A stretch of 64,000 bases of DNA. Origin: Muribaculum sp. (GTDB lineage: Bacteria; Bacteroidota; Bacteroidia; Bacteroidales; Muribaculaceae). Positions 17,210 to 26,186 of the stretch are shown in pieces. The translations under genes and the position numbers were made by a program. Where the stretch lies: positions 25,078-89,077 of the forward strand of contig VSOZ01000014.1 of assembly GCA_009775095.1 (NCBI GenBank), given 5' to 3'. Position 1 is the stretch's first letter; every line of letters starts with the position of its first letter. The notes below the pieces were generated by a model. That model saw nothing but the letters and a program-made list of their open reading frames with translations. It had not been told where the DNA came from and searched no databases.

Positions 17210-18856
17210 TTAATCCGAAATTTCCTGACGGAGGAAAGCCACTATGTCTTTCTTTTCGGGAGCTCCGAGCTTCTTCCTTATCGATGATTTACGTACATAT
17301 ATTGTAGCGGTCGTCTGCGCTGTAATGACGCTTATCTCTTTTGTGGAGAAGCCGGCCATCATAAGTACTATGATCAGCTCTTCCTTATCAGTGAGTATAT
17401 CTCCATGGCGTTCATGTAGCCTTGTATGGAAGCCCGAATATAGATTGTCGATTATTTCATATATGCTTTCCCGGTTTATGAGGGCCCCGTTTGTATTGCT
17501 GTCAATCGACGATATTTTCCGTAACATCTCACGGTTCTGTTCTGTCGGTGTCTCGGCTACCATCTTGATGATGCCGAGTTGTTTGAGCATGGCGCGGCGC
17601 AGTGCTTCATGCCCGGTCGATGGCGCGGCCGACGTATTCATTTCGTCGACCATCTTCTGCAGAGCTTCAGCCCGTTCTTCGGCTTCGATTGTGGCGCGTT
17701 TGCGTTTCTGCATATTCCATATGGCGGCCAATACTATTATTATAGCAGCGAGTGCCATAATAACCAAGATTGACGTTTTGCGTTCATTCTGCGCTTTTAG
17801 GGTTAATGCTCGATTCTCCTGTCGCAGTGCATTCTGTTTGGTTTCCCACTTTGTCGACTCCATGCGTAGGAAGCGGTCGCGCTGACTGTTGTTTAATGTC
17901 GCCAGCTGACTTATTCTGACATTGCCGTTCTTCCGGTATTGTAAGAATTCGCGTAAAGGCCCGGCAAAACTTTCATAATAGCTGTTGTCGAAATATTTTG
18001 TATCTGCCGCGCAGCTGTCGGCTATAGCCAACTCACGGGAGGATTGGTCGAAATCACTCATATTGAAATAGTTCAACGCTTTCCAGAAATACAGATATGG
18101 AATGGCTGAATTATGCGGAGCATGTTCTAAGATATAATCTGTCTGAACATTGCTTTCGTCATATCGTCCAAGCTCTTCAAGTATGCCGATTCTCTCATAG
18201 GCATAGGTGAAATAATCTTTTCCGTCGGGTTGGCTTTTGCGGGCGTAATCAATCAGACTGTCAATTATAATCAGCGCTGAATCACTTCTGCCGACAAACT
18301 GATAGTTTTCACATAGCTGATATGTGTACTCAATCTGATTGGCTGAATCCTTGTCTAATTCTTGCAGACGTTTTATATATCCTATATTTCGCTCGCAGTC
18401 AAACTCGGCTCCGCCCACTCCAATTCTTGAACGAAGCAGCAGTATCATCAGATTATCCGGCATGTCCGGCAGCGAAATCATTGAATCAAGCAACGCCAAT
18501 GCTCCTTTTCCGTCACCTGTCCAAAAACGGTACAATGCGTGCAGGTCTGCGCTCCGCACAAATCTGTTTTTGTCGCGGTTTTTATAGTAATCAAACGAAA
18601 AACGGATAAGGGAATCCGATACCATCGAACTCTCTTTGGCCTTGTGCGCGGAAGCAGCGACAAGATAATACAATGCCCGCGCGGAATCCGTTTTGAGGTC
18701 AGTGGCTTCAATGTCGTTCATCAAGGCTAATGCGCTGTCAGGGTTTGCATAGACAATTCTTTCAGCGTCTGAAAGTGTTTGCATATGTTGGCCTGAACGT
18801 GAGCAAGAAATCATACCCACAATCATTGTCAATATTATCCACGCTATGTACTTCAT
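17210..18856 (-). CDS. Membrane-bound TPR and LuxR-type HTH regulator
   Basis: The 548-residue protein begins with a hydrophobic segment ending in MISCSRSG, a possible lipobox with Cys18. TPR-like helical repeats cover residues ~30-330, and a membrane helix spans ~362-383 (SILVIMALAAIIIVLAAIW). A cytosolic coiled coil and a C-terminal LuxR-like HTH follow (~480-548; LTDKEELIIVLMMAGFSTKEIS, then VRKSSIRKKLGAP). The periplasmic TPR part probably senses an envelope signal and the HTH acts on DNA from the membrane. No kinase or receiver domain is present. The gene is divergent from the small ORF and efflux operon and upstream of the barrel gene, so these are candidate targets by position only. 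Confidence 0.8.
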   Translation of the reverse strand: MKYIAWIILTMIVGMISCSRSGQHMQTLSDAERIVYANPDSALALMNDIEATDLKTDSARALYYLVAASAHKAKESSMVSDSLIRFSFDYYKNRDKNRFVRSADLHALYRFWTGDGKGALALLDSMISLPDMPDNLMILLLRSRIGVGGAEFDCERNIGYIKRLQELDKDSANQIEYTYQLCENYQFVGRSDSALIIIDSLIDYARKSQPDGKDYFTYAYERIGILEELGRYDESNVQTDYILEHAPHNSAIPYLYFWKALNYFNMSDFDQSSRELAIADSCAADTKYFDNSYYESFAGPLREFLQYRKNGNVRISQLATLNNSQRDRFLRMESTKWETKQNALRQENRALTLKAQNERKTSILVIMALAAIIIVLAAIWNMQKRKRATIEAEERAEALQKMVDEMNTSAAPSTGHEALRRAMLKQLGIIKMVAETPTEQNREMLRKISSIDSNTNGALINRESIYEIIDNLYSGFHTRLHERHGDILTDKEELIIVLMMAGFSTKEISVITAQTTATIYVRKSSIRKKLGAPEKKDIVAFLRQEISD

Positions 18857-18864
18857 ATCAAGCG

Positions 18865-18872
18865 CAAAATTA
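18865..18872 (-). promoter_or_regulatory. -7 promoter box very close to the regulator start codon
   Basis: TAATTTTG on the minus strand ends only 8 bases before the ATG at 18856, predicting a leaderless or nearly leaderless mRNA. A good -33 element is not visible. Confidence 0.5.
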
Positions 18873-18938
18873 CAAAAATATGGATAATTGCTATAGATAT
18901 ATCAAGTATAACAGCAAATTTTATTTACGTTTAGCCGG

Positions 18939-18969
18939 TTTGGATAAATGTATATTTTTGTTAATTTTG
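18939..18969 (+). promoter_or_regulatory. Promoter of the small ORF and efflux operon
   Basis: TTTG (18939-18942), 19 bases, then TAATTTTG (18962-18969) match both Bacteroidetes elements perfectly. It is divergent from the regulator promoter, within about 100 bp. Transcription would begin near 18976. Confidence 0.78.
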
Positions 18970-18984
18970 CACTCGGATTTGACG

Positions 18985-19167
18985 ATGCGGCATTCAGAAA
19001 ATTGTCTGCGGAAAGTCAATATAATAATGTATAAATCAATAATTGACGCTTTTGATTCAGAAATTCTTATAGAAAAGAATATGAGCATTACCTTGTTTCG
19101 AGATGAAATGAGGTCATACTTGATTGAGATAGTATTCCCTACTGATTTTTGGAACACGCTTCAGTAA
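18985..19167 (+). CDS. Unknown 60-residue protein or leader peptide before the efflux operon
   Basis: The frame begins about 9 bases after the predicted transcript start, and ATG 19027 (46 residues) is an alternative. The peptide is mixed in charge, has no membrane segment and matches nothing I recognise. It ends 103 bp before the TolC-like gene. It could be a leader peptide, a small regulator, or the remains of a longer gene. The longer upstream reading from 18730 runs antisense through the regulator and across the promoter and is not credible. Confidence 0.35.
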   Translation: MRHSENCLRKVNIIMYKSIIDAFDSEILIEKNMSITLFRDEMRSYLIEIVFPTDFWNTLQ

Positions 19168-19270
19168 GTTAAGACTTGCTGTGAGATAGTTGTGCGCCAT
19201 GCCTTATTGGTATCGGTGCTGTTTTTCGTGCGCCTATATTGAACATTCCAAAATAAACCAACAATCACAA

Positions 19271-20590
19271 ATGACAAAGACAATCAAACTGTTAGGGGCA
19301 TTTGCACTAATGTCTGTGTCGTATTCCTACGGTCAGGAAATACGACAAATGTCCATCGGCGAATTGTTCACACTCGCCAATCAACGGAACCCCGACATCG
19401 GGGCAACAGATGCGGCCGTCACTGTCGCGCGGCAAGGTGAGGCAGTAGCAAAAAATGCCCGTTTGCCACAAATCAATGTGTCGCTGACATTGAGTTATCT
19501 CGGTGACGGAACAATCCTTGACCGGGATTTCGGCAACGCTATGCGTGACAAACTCCCCCATTTCAGCAACACCCTCGGTGTGGAATTATACCAACCAATA
19601 TATACAGGCGGTGCAATATCTTCGGGTATGCTTCTTGCCGAGAAAGGAACTGAAATGGCTGTAAACAACAGGACAATGTCCGTCAATTCAGTTAGGATGG
19701 CCATCGCGACAAACTATCTCGAACTTGCCAAGAACCGTAACCTCCTGAAAGTGTATGACGAAAACATACGCCTGACCGAAAAACTTGTGGGCGAGATGAA
19801 AGCAAAGCACTCACAAGGAATAGTCTTGAAGAACGACATAACAAGGTACGAGTTGCGACTGTCGTCACTATCATACGACAAACTGGCAACGGAAAACGCC
19901 ATACGGATCTTCAACAACAACCTCGTTTCTTTGCTTGGGCTTGATTCCAGTACCGAAATCGTTCCGGACATTGATGCGGATGGATGGTTGACCTCCGAAG
20001 CCGATATGCACTCTTGGCTTGAAACAGCATCAGAGCATTCGCCATCACTTAAAACTCTGGCTATATCTGCGGACATTGAACAGTTGAATCGTAGAATTGC
20101 TCACTCGGAGTACATCCCCAAAATAGGGATTGTGGCGGGGGATAACTTTCTCGGCCCGGTGACTTTTGAAGTACCTGCGTTGAATAAGAACTATAACGCA
20201 TGGTTTGTCGGGGTTAATATCAAATGGAATATTTCATCACTTTTCACAACTCCGAAATCCACCAGAAAGCATGATTTTGAATTGACAAGAATTCGGAGTG
20301 AACAAGAGGCTGTGACCTCCGGGATTGAAAGAAGGATAAACGAGGCCGTAACCCTCTATCGGCAATCGGTAGAGCGCCTTGAGATTGAACGAAAAAATGT
20401 ACAGCTCGCCGAAGAAAACTATGCCGTAGTGTCAAACCGTTTTGACAATCAACTCGCATTGCTCACCGATATGCTTGATGCCTCAAACGCAAGGCTTGAA
20501 GCAGGTGTCAGACTTGTAAATGCTGAAATATCAACAAGATTTTATTATTATCAACTCCACTATATAGCAGGAACGCTCTCAACATTATGA
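19271..20590 (+). CDS. TolC-family outer-membrane efflux protein
   Basis: The 439-residue protein has a signal peptide (residues ~1-21, SYSYGQ). Two OEP repeats of long helices follow, with ELFTLANQRNPDI at the start and an NRFDNQLALLTDMLDA block near the end, where TolC homologues carry the conserved second-repeat motif. It would form the trimeric outer-membrane channel of a tripartite pump. ATG 19271 is chosen because it begins a clean signal peptide; the 81 bp of open frame upstream looks unlike protein. Its stop overlaps the next start in ATGA, so the three efflux genes are translationally coupled. Confidence 0.9.
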   Translation: MTKTIKLLGAFALMSVSYSYGQEIRQMSIGELFTLANQRNPDIGATDAAVTVARQGEAVAKNARLPQINVSLTLSYLGDGTILDRDFGNAMRDKLPHFSNTLGVELYQPIYTGGAISSGMLLAEKGTEMAVNNRTMSVNSVRMAIATNYLELAKNRNLLKVYDENIRLTEKLVGEMKAKHSQGIVLKNDITRYELRLSSLSYDKLATENAIRIFNNNLVSLLGLDSSTEIVPDIDADGWLTSEADMHSWLETASEHSPSLKTLAISADIEQLNRRIAHSEYIPKIGIVAGDNFLGPVTFEVPALNKNYNAWFVGVNIKWNISSLFTTPKSTRKHDFELTRIRSEQEAVTSGIERRINEAVTLYRQSVERLEIERKNVQLAEENYAVVSNRFDNQLALLTDMLDASNARLEAGVRLVNAEISTRFYYYQLHYIAGTLSTL

Positions 20591-21621
20591 AACAAAAAAC
20601 TCGTCGCCGACTCCAGAACATCGGAGTCATAATTCTAATCCTCGCAGGCTTCGCGTGGATAGTATATAAGTTCGTAGGTTTTTCTTCATCCACCTTCACC
20701 GACAATGCCCAAGTTTACCAGCGCATAGTACCTGTAAACAGCCGTGTGCAAGGATTTATAAAAGAAATCCTGTTTGATGACTACACGCCCGTACACAAGG
20801 GTGATACACTTGCAATAATCGAGGATGCGGATTTTCGTCTGCAACTCGCACAAGCAAAAGCCAATCTACAAAATGCCCTTTCGGGAAAAGATGTCGCTAC
20901 CTCGGCTGTGTCTACCTCAACGAACGACATAACCGTAACCGAATCAGCACTTGCCGAGGTGGAGGCTTTGTTGCGGAACGCAAAACGTGACCTCGACCGT
21001 TATTCGGCGCTTCTTCAACAGGAGGCTGTCACCCAACAGCAATATGACGCGGTGGAAACCAATTATCTCGCTCTTGAAGCAAAGAGAAACACATTGGCAC
21101 GGCAAAGAAACTCAACAGGATTTGTGGCACAACAGCAGCGTCACCGCCTCGGTCAGAATGACGCCGGTATAGAACTTGCGGAAGTAGCCGTAAGCCTTGC
21201 CGAACTGAACCTGTCTTATACGGTGATACTTGCCCCGTGTGACGGATTTACCTCCCGGCGCAACATTCAGCCCGGGCAGCTTATCCAGCCGGGACAGACC
21301 ATTGTGTCGGTGGTTGATACCGGCGACACATGGGTTATCGCCAATTATAAGGAAACGCAGACTGCCCGGATGTCAGTCGGCGACAGTGTGAACATAGAGG
21401 TCGATGCCGTACCCAATGTGGAATATATCGGTGTGATAGAGGCAATATCAAATGCCACAGGAGCAAAATATTCTCTTATTCCACAAGATAACTCAACCGG
21501 GAATTTTGTAAAGGTAGAGCAACGCATACCCGTAAAAATACGGTTTGCAGCAGATATGCCCGAAAAGGAGATGTCGCGGTTACGGTCGGGCATGAATGTG
21601 GAATGTAACGTAATAAAGTGA
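20587..21621 (+). CDS. HlyD/EmrA-family membrane fusion protein
   Basis: One N-terminal membrane anchor (residues ~11-31) is followed by a split lipoyl/barrel-sandwich domain. Its halves are VPVNSRVQGFIKEI...GDTLAIIED and LNLSYTVILAPCDGFTSRR...IQPGQTIVSVVD, separated by a ~110-residue coiled-coil hairpin. A beta-barrel domain closes the 344-residue protein. It bridges the MFS pump in the inner membrane and the TolC-like channel. It overlaps the TolC-like gene by 4 bp and the MFS gene by one base. Confidence 0.92.
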   Translation: MKQKTRRRLQNIGVIILILAGFAWIVYKFVGFSSSTFTDNAQVYQRIVPVNSRVQGFIKEILFDDYTPVHKGDTLAIIEDADFRLQLAQAKANLQNALSGKDVATSAVSTSTNDITVTESALAEVEALLRNAKRDLDRYSALLQQEAVTQQQYDAVETNYLALEAKRNTLARQRNSTGFVAQQQRHRLGQNDAGIELAEVAVSLAELNLSYTVILAPCDGFTSRRNIQPGQLIQPGQTIVSVVDTGDTWVIANYKETQTARMSVGDSVNIEVDAVPNVEYIGVIEAISNATGAKYSLIPQDNSTGNFVKVEQRIPVKIRFAADMPEKEMSRLRSGMNVECNVIK

Positions 21622-23207
21622 TGGGACACGGACCAAGCCCATTTACCAACAACCGCCTTCTGGTGTATAAGCCGTGGGTGCCGCGCCGGTTGCGCTTCTG
21701 GCTGATTGTCATGTTCGCTTTTTTCTATCAGATGTCAGGCGGCGTATATCTCGCAGCCCTAAGTCAGATGGTTGGAGAACTTTCGTTTATCAGCGAGGAT
21801 GTGACGATGGCGAGTTATTGCTCACTTATCGGGCTTAACATGATATTTCCGATACTGTTCAGATGGAAATTTTATTTTTACAGCTGCCAGATGTGGTTCG
21901 TGTCAAGCATCGGGTCTATTGTCTGTGCAGTTGCCGCGCCGTATTCCACGATTCCGTGGTTTTTGTGGCTCGTATGCCTTTTCGCCGGATATTTCAAAAT
22001 GATGGGTATGTTCGGCTGCATGAGTACAATCCAGTTGAACATAACCCCGACACGCAATTATGGCGTGTTCTTCCCGGTGGTATACATACTTGTGTGCGGA
22101 GCCATACAGATTTCCGGATTGATGACAGCTTATATTTCATACGATTTCAACTGGAAATATGTCTATCTTATAATCGTGGTAATGATGCTGGTTATAGACC
22201 TTATCGTCTATTTCATGATGAGCCACGACCATCGTGGCGCGCCATTCATTCCGCTCAAAGGAGTGGACTGGACCGGTCATATCCTTTGGGTCGCGACATG
22301 CTGCATAGCCGCGTGGATATTCAATTATGGAGAGCATTACGATTGGTGGGACAGCCGTGAGATCTGGTATGCGACATGGCTTTTCATTGCAGTATTTGCC
22401 CTGACATTGATTGAAGCGCACTATAAGAAAGAACCGTTTATCTCGTTGAAGGCATTTTGCTATCCTACAACATGGCGGGTCATATTCGTGCTGTTGGGAA
22501 TTGCGGTACTTCAGGCTTCGGCCCATGTATTGCAGCCCGTGTTCATGAATGCGGTCGCAGGATACGATTATTTTACGATAGTAAACTTCAACTATCCTGA
22601 GATTTACGGCATAATCATTGGCGCGGTGCTGACATATTTCGCCCTTGTCAGATGGAAATGGCGTATGAAGATATTTTTCTTCACCTGTTTTCTTATGACC
22701 ACATTCTACATTATCGCGTCGTATTTTCTTATCGACCCTTCGGCAGAAGCATGGATGTTTTATATACCGCTGTTCGCTTTCGGAGCTGGCGAGGTGATGA
22801 TGGAGGCAGGTGCCACTTATATGGTATGCCGCAACATTCCGTTTCAGCACATGTTTATGAATATAGCCATAATCGGGTTTGCCCGGTGTGGTGTGGGAAC
22901 TGCTGCGGCAGGAGCTGTAATTGAGAGAATGTTTGCATGGGCGATGAACAAGAATGTCATGTTGACGTTATCCGAAATAGACTATACCGATTCGGAAAAA
23001 TCATGGTTTGCTGAATATTTCACACAGCAGAACATCATGCTTGCAGTCAAGGAATGTTACGGCTATCTTATATTGTCCGGCATTTTAATGATGTTGACAA
23101 TACTGTTCGCACGATTCAGCCCATCGATGAAGCGTCTTATCCCTAAGATGAGTGCGGCAGCGCAATGGATTCGCCACCCGCATACTTCTCCCGATCCGAC
23201 ATTATGA
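21621..23207 (+). CDS. MFS drug efflux transporter, EmrB/DHA2-like
   Basis: The 528-residue inner-membrane protein is hydrophobic throughout, with about 14 predicted helices (RFWLIVMFAFFYQMSGG is the first). It is the energised pump of the operon and would export amphipathic drugs, bile components or other toxic molecules by proton antiport; the true substrate is unknown. ATG 21621 overlaps the HlyD stop as TGATG; GTG 21618 is one codon earlier and less likely. The classic DHA2 motif A is not obvious. A strong terminator follows. Confidence 0.85.
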   Translation: MGHGPSPFTNNRLLVYKPWVPRRLRFWLIVMFAFFYQMSGGVYLAALSQMVGELSFISEDVTMASYCSLIGLNMIFPILFRWKFYFYSCQMWFVSSIGSIVCAVAAPYSTIPWFLWLVCLFAGYFKMMGMFGCMSTIQLNITPTRNYGVFFPVVYILVCGAIQISGLMTAYISYDFNWKYVYLIIVVMMLVIDLIVYFMMSHDHRGAPFIPLKGVDWTGHILWVATCCIAAWIFNYGEHYDWWDSREIWYATWLFIAVFALTLIEAHYKKEPFISLKAFCYPTTWRVIFVLLGIAVLQASAHVLQPVFMNAVAGYDYFTIVNFNYPEIYGIIIGAVLTYFALVRWKWRMKIFFFTCFLMTTFYIIASYFLIDPSAEAWMFYIPLFAFGAGEVMMEAGATYMVCRNIPFQHMFMNIAIIGFARCGVGTAAAGAVIERMFAWAMNKNVMLTLSEIDYTDSEKSWFAEYFTQQNIMLAVKECYGYLILSGILMMLTILFARFSPSMKRLIPKMSAAAQWIRHPHTSPDPTL

Positions 23208-23251
23208 TACCTTGAACATAATTGATATATTTTGGTCGTACATACCAATGA

Positions 23252-23300
23252 AATTTAACAGGCCTGACTTCTTTTTTTAGTCAGGCCTGTTAAATTTATT
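23252..23300. terminator. Bidirectional terminator after the efflux operon
   Basis: AATTTAACAGGCCTGACT and AGTCAGGCCTGTTAAATT form an 18-bp perfect stem with a T-rich loop. It sits between converging genes. Confidence 0.85.
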
Positions 23301-23308
23301 ATGATTGC

Positions 23309-24031
23309 TCAATTGTTTGTGTCGTTATCTATGGAGATGACTTTTACGCCGAGTGAGCGGGTTTTTACCTGAGGATGGCCTTTGTAGTAGACTTTGCCGG
23401 AGCTGGCTCCCACGATGTTGAGCATGTTTACCGGAGCACACTCTATGAAGCCGGTACCGAGCAGAGAGCATTTTATCTCGTCGGCCACGAGTTCGTCGGC
23501 CTGTATTGAGCCGGTACCCACGAGGTTGTATTTGGCTTTGCCGGCTTTGCCGTAGAGGGTTATTGAGCCGTTGCCGGTGTCAAGTGACGCGTCGAGGTTA
23601 TTGGTGTCGATACCGTATACCGAAAGGCGTCCGTTGCCTATTACGCGGGCTTTGAATGCCGGTACCGGCTGAAGCGACTGTACTCTTACAAGCGAGTCAC
23701 CGCTATTCTCGACCATGCTCAGAAAGCGCGAGTATACGGTTATGCGCGGCAGGTTCTGATAGTCTATGCCGTCGGTCGATATCTGTATATCGAGACGGTT
23801 TTTATTGTTTGTGAACATAAGTACCGAAGCAAGGTCGGGTGTGGAGGTGAATGTCACGTAACCCGCCGAGTCGGCGCTGCATTTATAATCAACTGAAAGG
23901 CCCTCGATGACTCTTAGTTCACTGAAGTCTTTTACATCGAGTTCATAACGGCGTTCGTCGTCGGCAGCTTTAGCCGTAATAGAGCCACATATAAGAGCGA
24001 TGCCGAAAAGAAGTAACTTGTGCATTGACAT
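23309..24031 (-). CDS. Head-GIN (DUF2807) exported protein, short form
   Basis: The ~240-residue protein has a signal peptide (MHKLLLFGIALICGSITAKA). A DUF2807 region of stacked beta strands follows (VIGNGRLSVYG, DTGNGSITLYG, LVGTGSIQADE, LLGTGFIECAP). It is a degenerate relative of the neighbouring GSGDI-repeat protein and is probably a cell-envelope adhesin or structural factor of unknown role. The start is ATG 24031 or 24025. It begins 30 bp after its neighbour's stop, so it is the last gene of a dusB operon. Confidence 0.8.
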   Translation of the reverse strand: MSMHKLLLFGIALICGSITAKAADDERRYELDVKDFSELRVIEGLSVDYKCSADSAGYVTFTSTPDLASVLMFTNNKNRLDIQISTDGIDYQNLPRITVYSRFLSMVENSGDSLVRVQSLQPVPAFKARVIGNGRLSVYGIDTNNLDASLDTGNGSITLYGKAGKAKYNLVGTGSIQADELVADEIKCSLLGTGFIECAPVNMLNIVGASSGKVYYKGHPQVKTRSLGVKVISIDNDTNN

Positions 24032-24060
24032 AATTGCGATATTTATTTGATGGTTTGTGT

Positions 24061-25050
24061 TTAACGTACCGATATGCGTCGTGTTTTGCCTGACAGGTTG
24101 ACGTTGGCGGGCGAGCCGTAACACTCGATGTTGCCCGAGGTCGATACATTACCTGTGAAGTCGCGAGAGGCATGGCAGTCGATGTCACCGCTGCCTGTCA
24201 CGGTTGCCGTTACACTATTGGCTTTGACCTTCTTGCAGTCGATGTCGCCGCTGCCGGTCACTGTGTAGGTGGCGCTTACCGCTTTTCCAGCCATATCTAT
24301 ATCACCGGAGCCATATACTCCTGCCGATAGCTTATCGGCATTCAATGCCTTTACGTCGATATCGCCCGAACCACTTACCGTTGCCTCAAGTACTGTGGCG
24401 GTAGTGTTGCCCGTCAGTTCTATGTCGCCCGAGCCGTTGACCGATATTGACAGATTGCTTACGCTTGTATCTTGTAGTTTTATGTCTCCCGAACCGTTGA
24501 CGGTTGCTGTAAGCGATTCCGTGGCGGGTGAGTATAGTTTGATGTCGCCCGAGCCGTTGATACATAGAACCGGTTTGGCCCCGAGACCTATGCGTGGATC
24601 GGCTTTTACAGTGCCTGAACCGTTGACTGTGACTCCCTCCAGCTTGCGAGGCACATATACCGTTATATCGGATATGTGTATGACATCCTTTGTTTTTTTG
24701 GTGCCTGATATTTTAGATATTATGCTGCCCGATTTGTTATTCTGAATCGTGTAAGTGGACGAGCCCTGCTTTATAGTGAACGAGCCCTCTTTTTTCAAGG
24801 AGCATTTTAGAGTGCCTTTGCTGACAGAGAACGAAAACAGGTCTTTGTACCGGGGCGAGATGCTGAAAGTTATCATTCCGGCCGAGTCGGGATTATTCGC
24901 CAATATTATTTTGCAAGGTATGTTTGATTCGATACGGGAGAAACTGCCCGATTTCAGAGTTACAGGCTGCATGTCGGCGGTGGATTTCGCCGCAAAGATG
25001 CTTACGGCCGCAATAGCCGGTAAAATGACAGAAAAGATAAAACGTTTCAT
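24061..25050 (-). CDS. Head-GIN (DUF2807) exported protein with GSGDI repeats
   Basis: The 329-residue product has a signal peptide (residues 1-20) and a strand-rich N-terminal half. From about residue 140 it carries a run of ~20-residue repeats centred on (N/S/T)GSGDI: seven exact GSGDI copies flanked by GSGTV and TSGNI. The pattern suggests a regular beta-helix or solenoid with Asp at a fixed corner, possibly binding metal or glycans; this is an inference. The start overlaps the dusB stop by 4 bp (ATGA), coupling an envelope protein to a tRNA-modifying enzyme. Confidence 0.85.
   Translation of the reverse strand: MKRFIFSVILPAIAAVSIFAAKSTADMQPVTLKSGSFSRIESNIPCKIILANNPDSAGMITFSISPRYKDLFSFSVSKGTLKCSLKKEGSFTIKQGSSTYTIQNNKSGSIISKISGTKKTKDVIHISDITVYVPRKLEGVTVNGSGTVKADPRIGLGAKPVLCINGSGDIKLYSPATESLTATVNGSGDIKLQDTSVSNLSISVNGSGDIELTGNTTATVLEATVSGSGDIDVKALNADKLSAGVYGSGDIDMAGKAVSATYTVTGSGDIDCKKVKANSVTATVTGSGDIDCHASRDFTGNVSTSGNIECYGSPANVNLSGKTRRISVR
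24170..24650 (-). repeat. Imperfect ~60-bp coding tandem repeat (GSGDI units)
   Basis: Eight to nine units inside the DUF2807 gene encode the GSGDI turns. Codons differ between units, so the repeat is kept at the protein level rather than being a recent DNA expansion. Confidence 0.75.
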
Positions 25051-26072
25051 TGTAGTTGAGGATTATGTATTGGTATATTTTCTTGTATAGTAGGTATTAT
25101 CTCGTACTGTATACGGTTGAGTATTGAGTCGAGGGCATCCCAAGTGTCGGCACGTAGCATCTCGATGCGAGTGTCGCGGAAGTGGGGTATGCCTTTGAAC
25201 AGGGGCGACGCCGCAAGATGACGGCGTATATGTAGTATGCCTCGGTATTCGTCAATGTTGGATATGCTCTCTGTTATTTGACGACGGATAAGTGCAAACT
25301 TTTCTCCCAACTGTAGTGGTGCAGAGCTGTCTTTGTCGTTCATATAGCTCTTGATATCGTGAAATATCCACGGCGCGCCTATGGAGGCGCGTCCTACCAT
25401 GACACCGTCTACTCCGTAGCGGTCAAAGGCTTCCGCGGCCTTTTGCGGGGTGGTGATGTCGCCATTGCCTATGACCGGTATGGTTAGGCGCGGATTTTCC
25501 TTCACACGCGCTATCATGCTCCAGTCGGCCTCGCCGTTGTACATCTGCGAGCGTGTGCGTCCGTGTACTGTCAGTGCTTTTATTCCGCAGTCCTGAAGGC
25601 GCTCGGCAAGCTCGACTATGATTTTGGATTCATGGTCCCAGCCAAGACGGGTTTTTACTGTGACCGGTATGTTGACGGCATCGACTACCGCACGGGTTAT
25701 GGCAAGCATTTTGGGTATGTCGCGGAGCATTCCCGCACCGGCACCTTTGCCCGCCACTTTTTTTACGGGGCAGCCGAAATTTATGTCGAGAATATCGGGC
25801 TGTGCCGCTTCGACTATTCGTGCGGCTTCAACCATTGGCTCGATTTCACGGCCGTATATCTGTATGGCTGTAGGCCGCTCGGCCGGATTTATATGGAGCT
25901 TGCGCGTAGTGGCGCTGATATTTCTTATAAGAGCATCGGCCGATACAAATTCGGTGTATACCATGTCGGCCCCCTGTTCTTTGCAGATCAGACGGAAAGA
26001 GTGGTCGGTGACATCCTCCATAGGAGCGAGCATCACCGGACGTTCACCTAAATCGATATTTCCTATTTTCAT
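25047..26072 (-). CDS. dusB: tRNA-dihydrouridine synthase
   Basis: This FMN enzyme reduces uridine to dihydrouridine in the tRNA D-loop in the cytosol. The family signatures are clear: MLAPMEDVTDHSFR at the N-terminus, INFGCPVKKVAGKGAGAGML with the catalytic Cys, KTRLGWD, VHGRTRSQMY, and IGNGDI. Length (341 aa) and sequence fit the DusB subgroup of the Bacteroidetes. A possible -7 box (TAACTTCG, 26135-26128) lies upstream. It leads an operon with the two head-GIN genes. Confidence 0.93.
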   Translation of the reverse strand: MKIGNIDLGERPVMLAPMEDVTDHSFRLICKEQGADMVYTEFVSADALIRNISATTRKLHINPAERPTAIQIYGREIEPMVEAARIVEAAQPDILDINFGCPVKKVAGKGAGAGMLRDIPKMLAITRAVVDAVNIPVTVKTRLGWDHESKIIVELAERLQDCGIKALTVHGRTRSQMYNGEADWSMIARVKENPRLTIPVIGNGDITTPQKAAEAFDRYGVDGVMVGRASIGAPWIFHDIKSYMNDKDSSAPLQLGEKFALIRRQITESISNIDEYRGILHIRRHLAASPLFKGIPHFRDTRIEMLRADTWDALDSILNRIQYEIIPTIQENIPIHNPQLQ

Positions 26073-26186
26073 GCGGTAACAGGTGAATTTTACAGGTTTT
26101 CCTGAAACGGGTTTGCCGTCTCTTATGCGAAGTTAGTCAAAATAACGCAAAAATGAAATATCAGCGGCATTTTATACCAATAACCG

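Noticed and set aside
18730..18984. Longer 145-codon reading of the small frame before the efflux operon
   Set aside because: The extra N-terminal part runs antisense through the regulator gene and across both promoters.
18930..23300. Efflux operon as a mobile element
   Set aside because: I see no transposase, integrase, direct repeats or tRNA target at its ends; horizontal origin remains possible but unsupported.
24170..24650. CRISPR-like or simple tandem DNA repeat
   Set aside because: The repeats are in-frame protein repeats with varied codons and no unique spacers.
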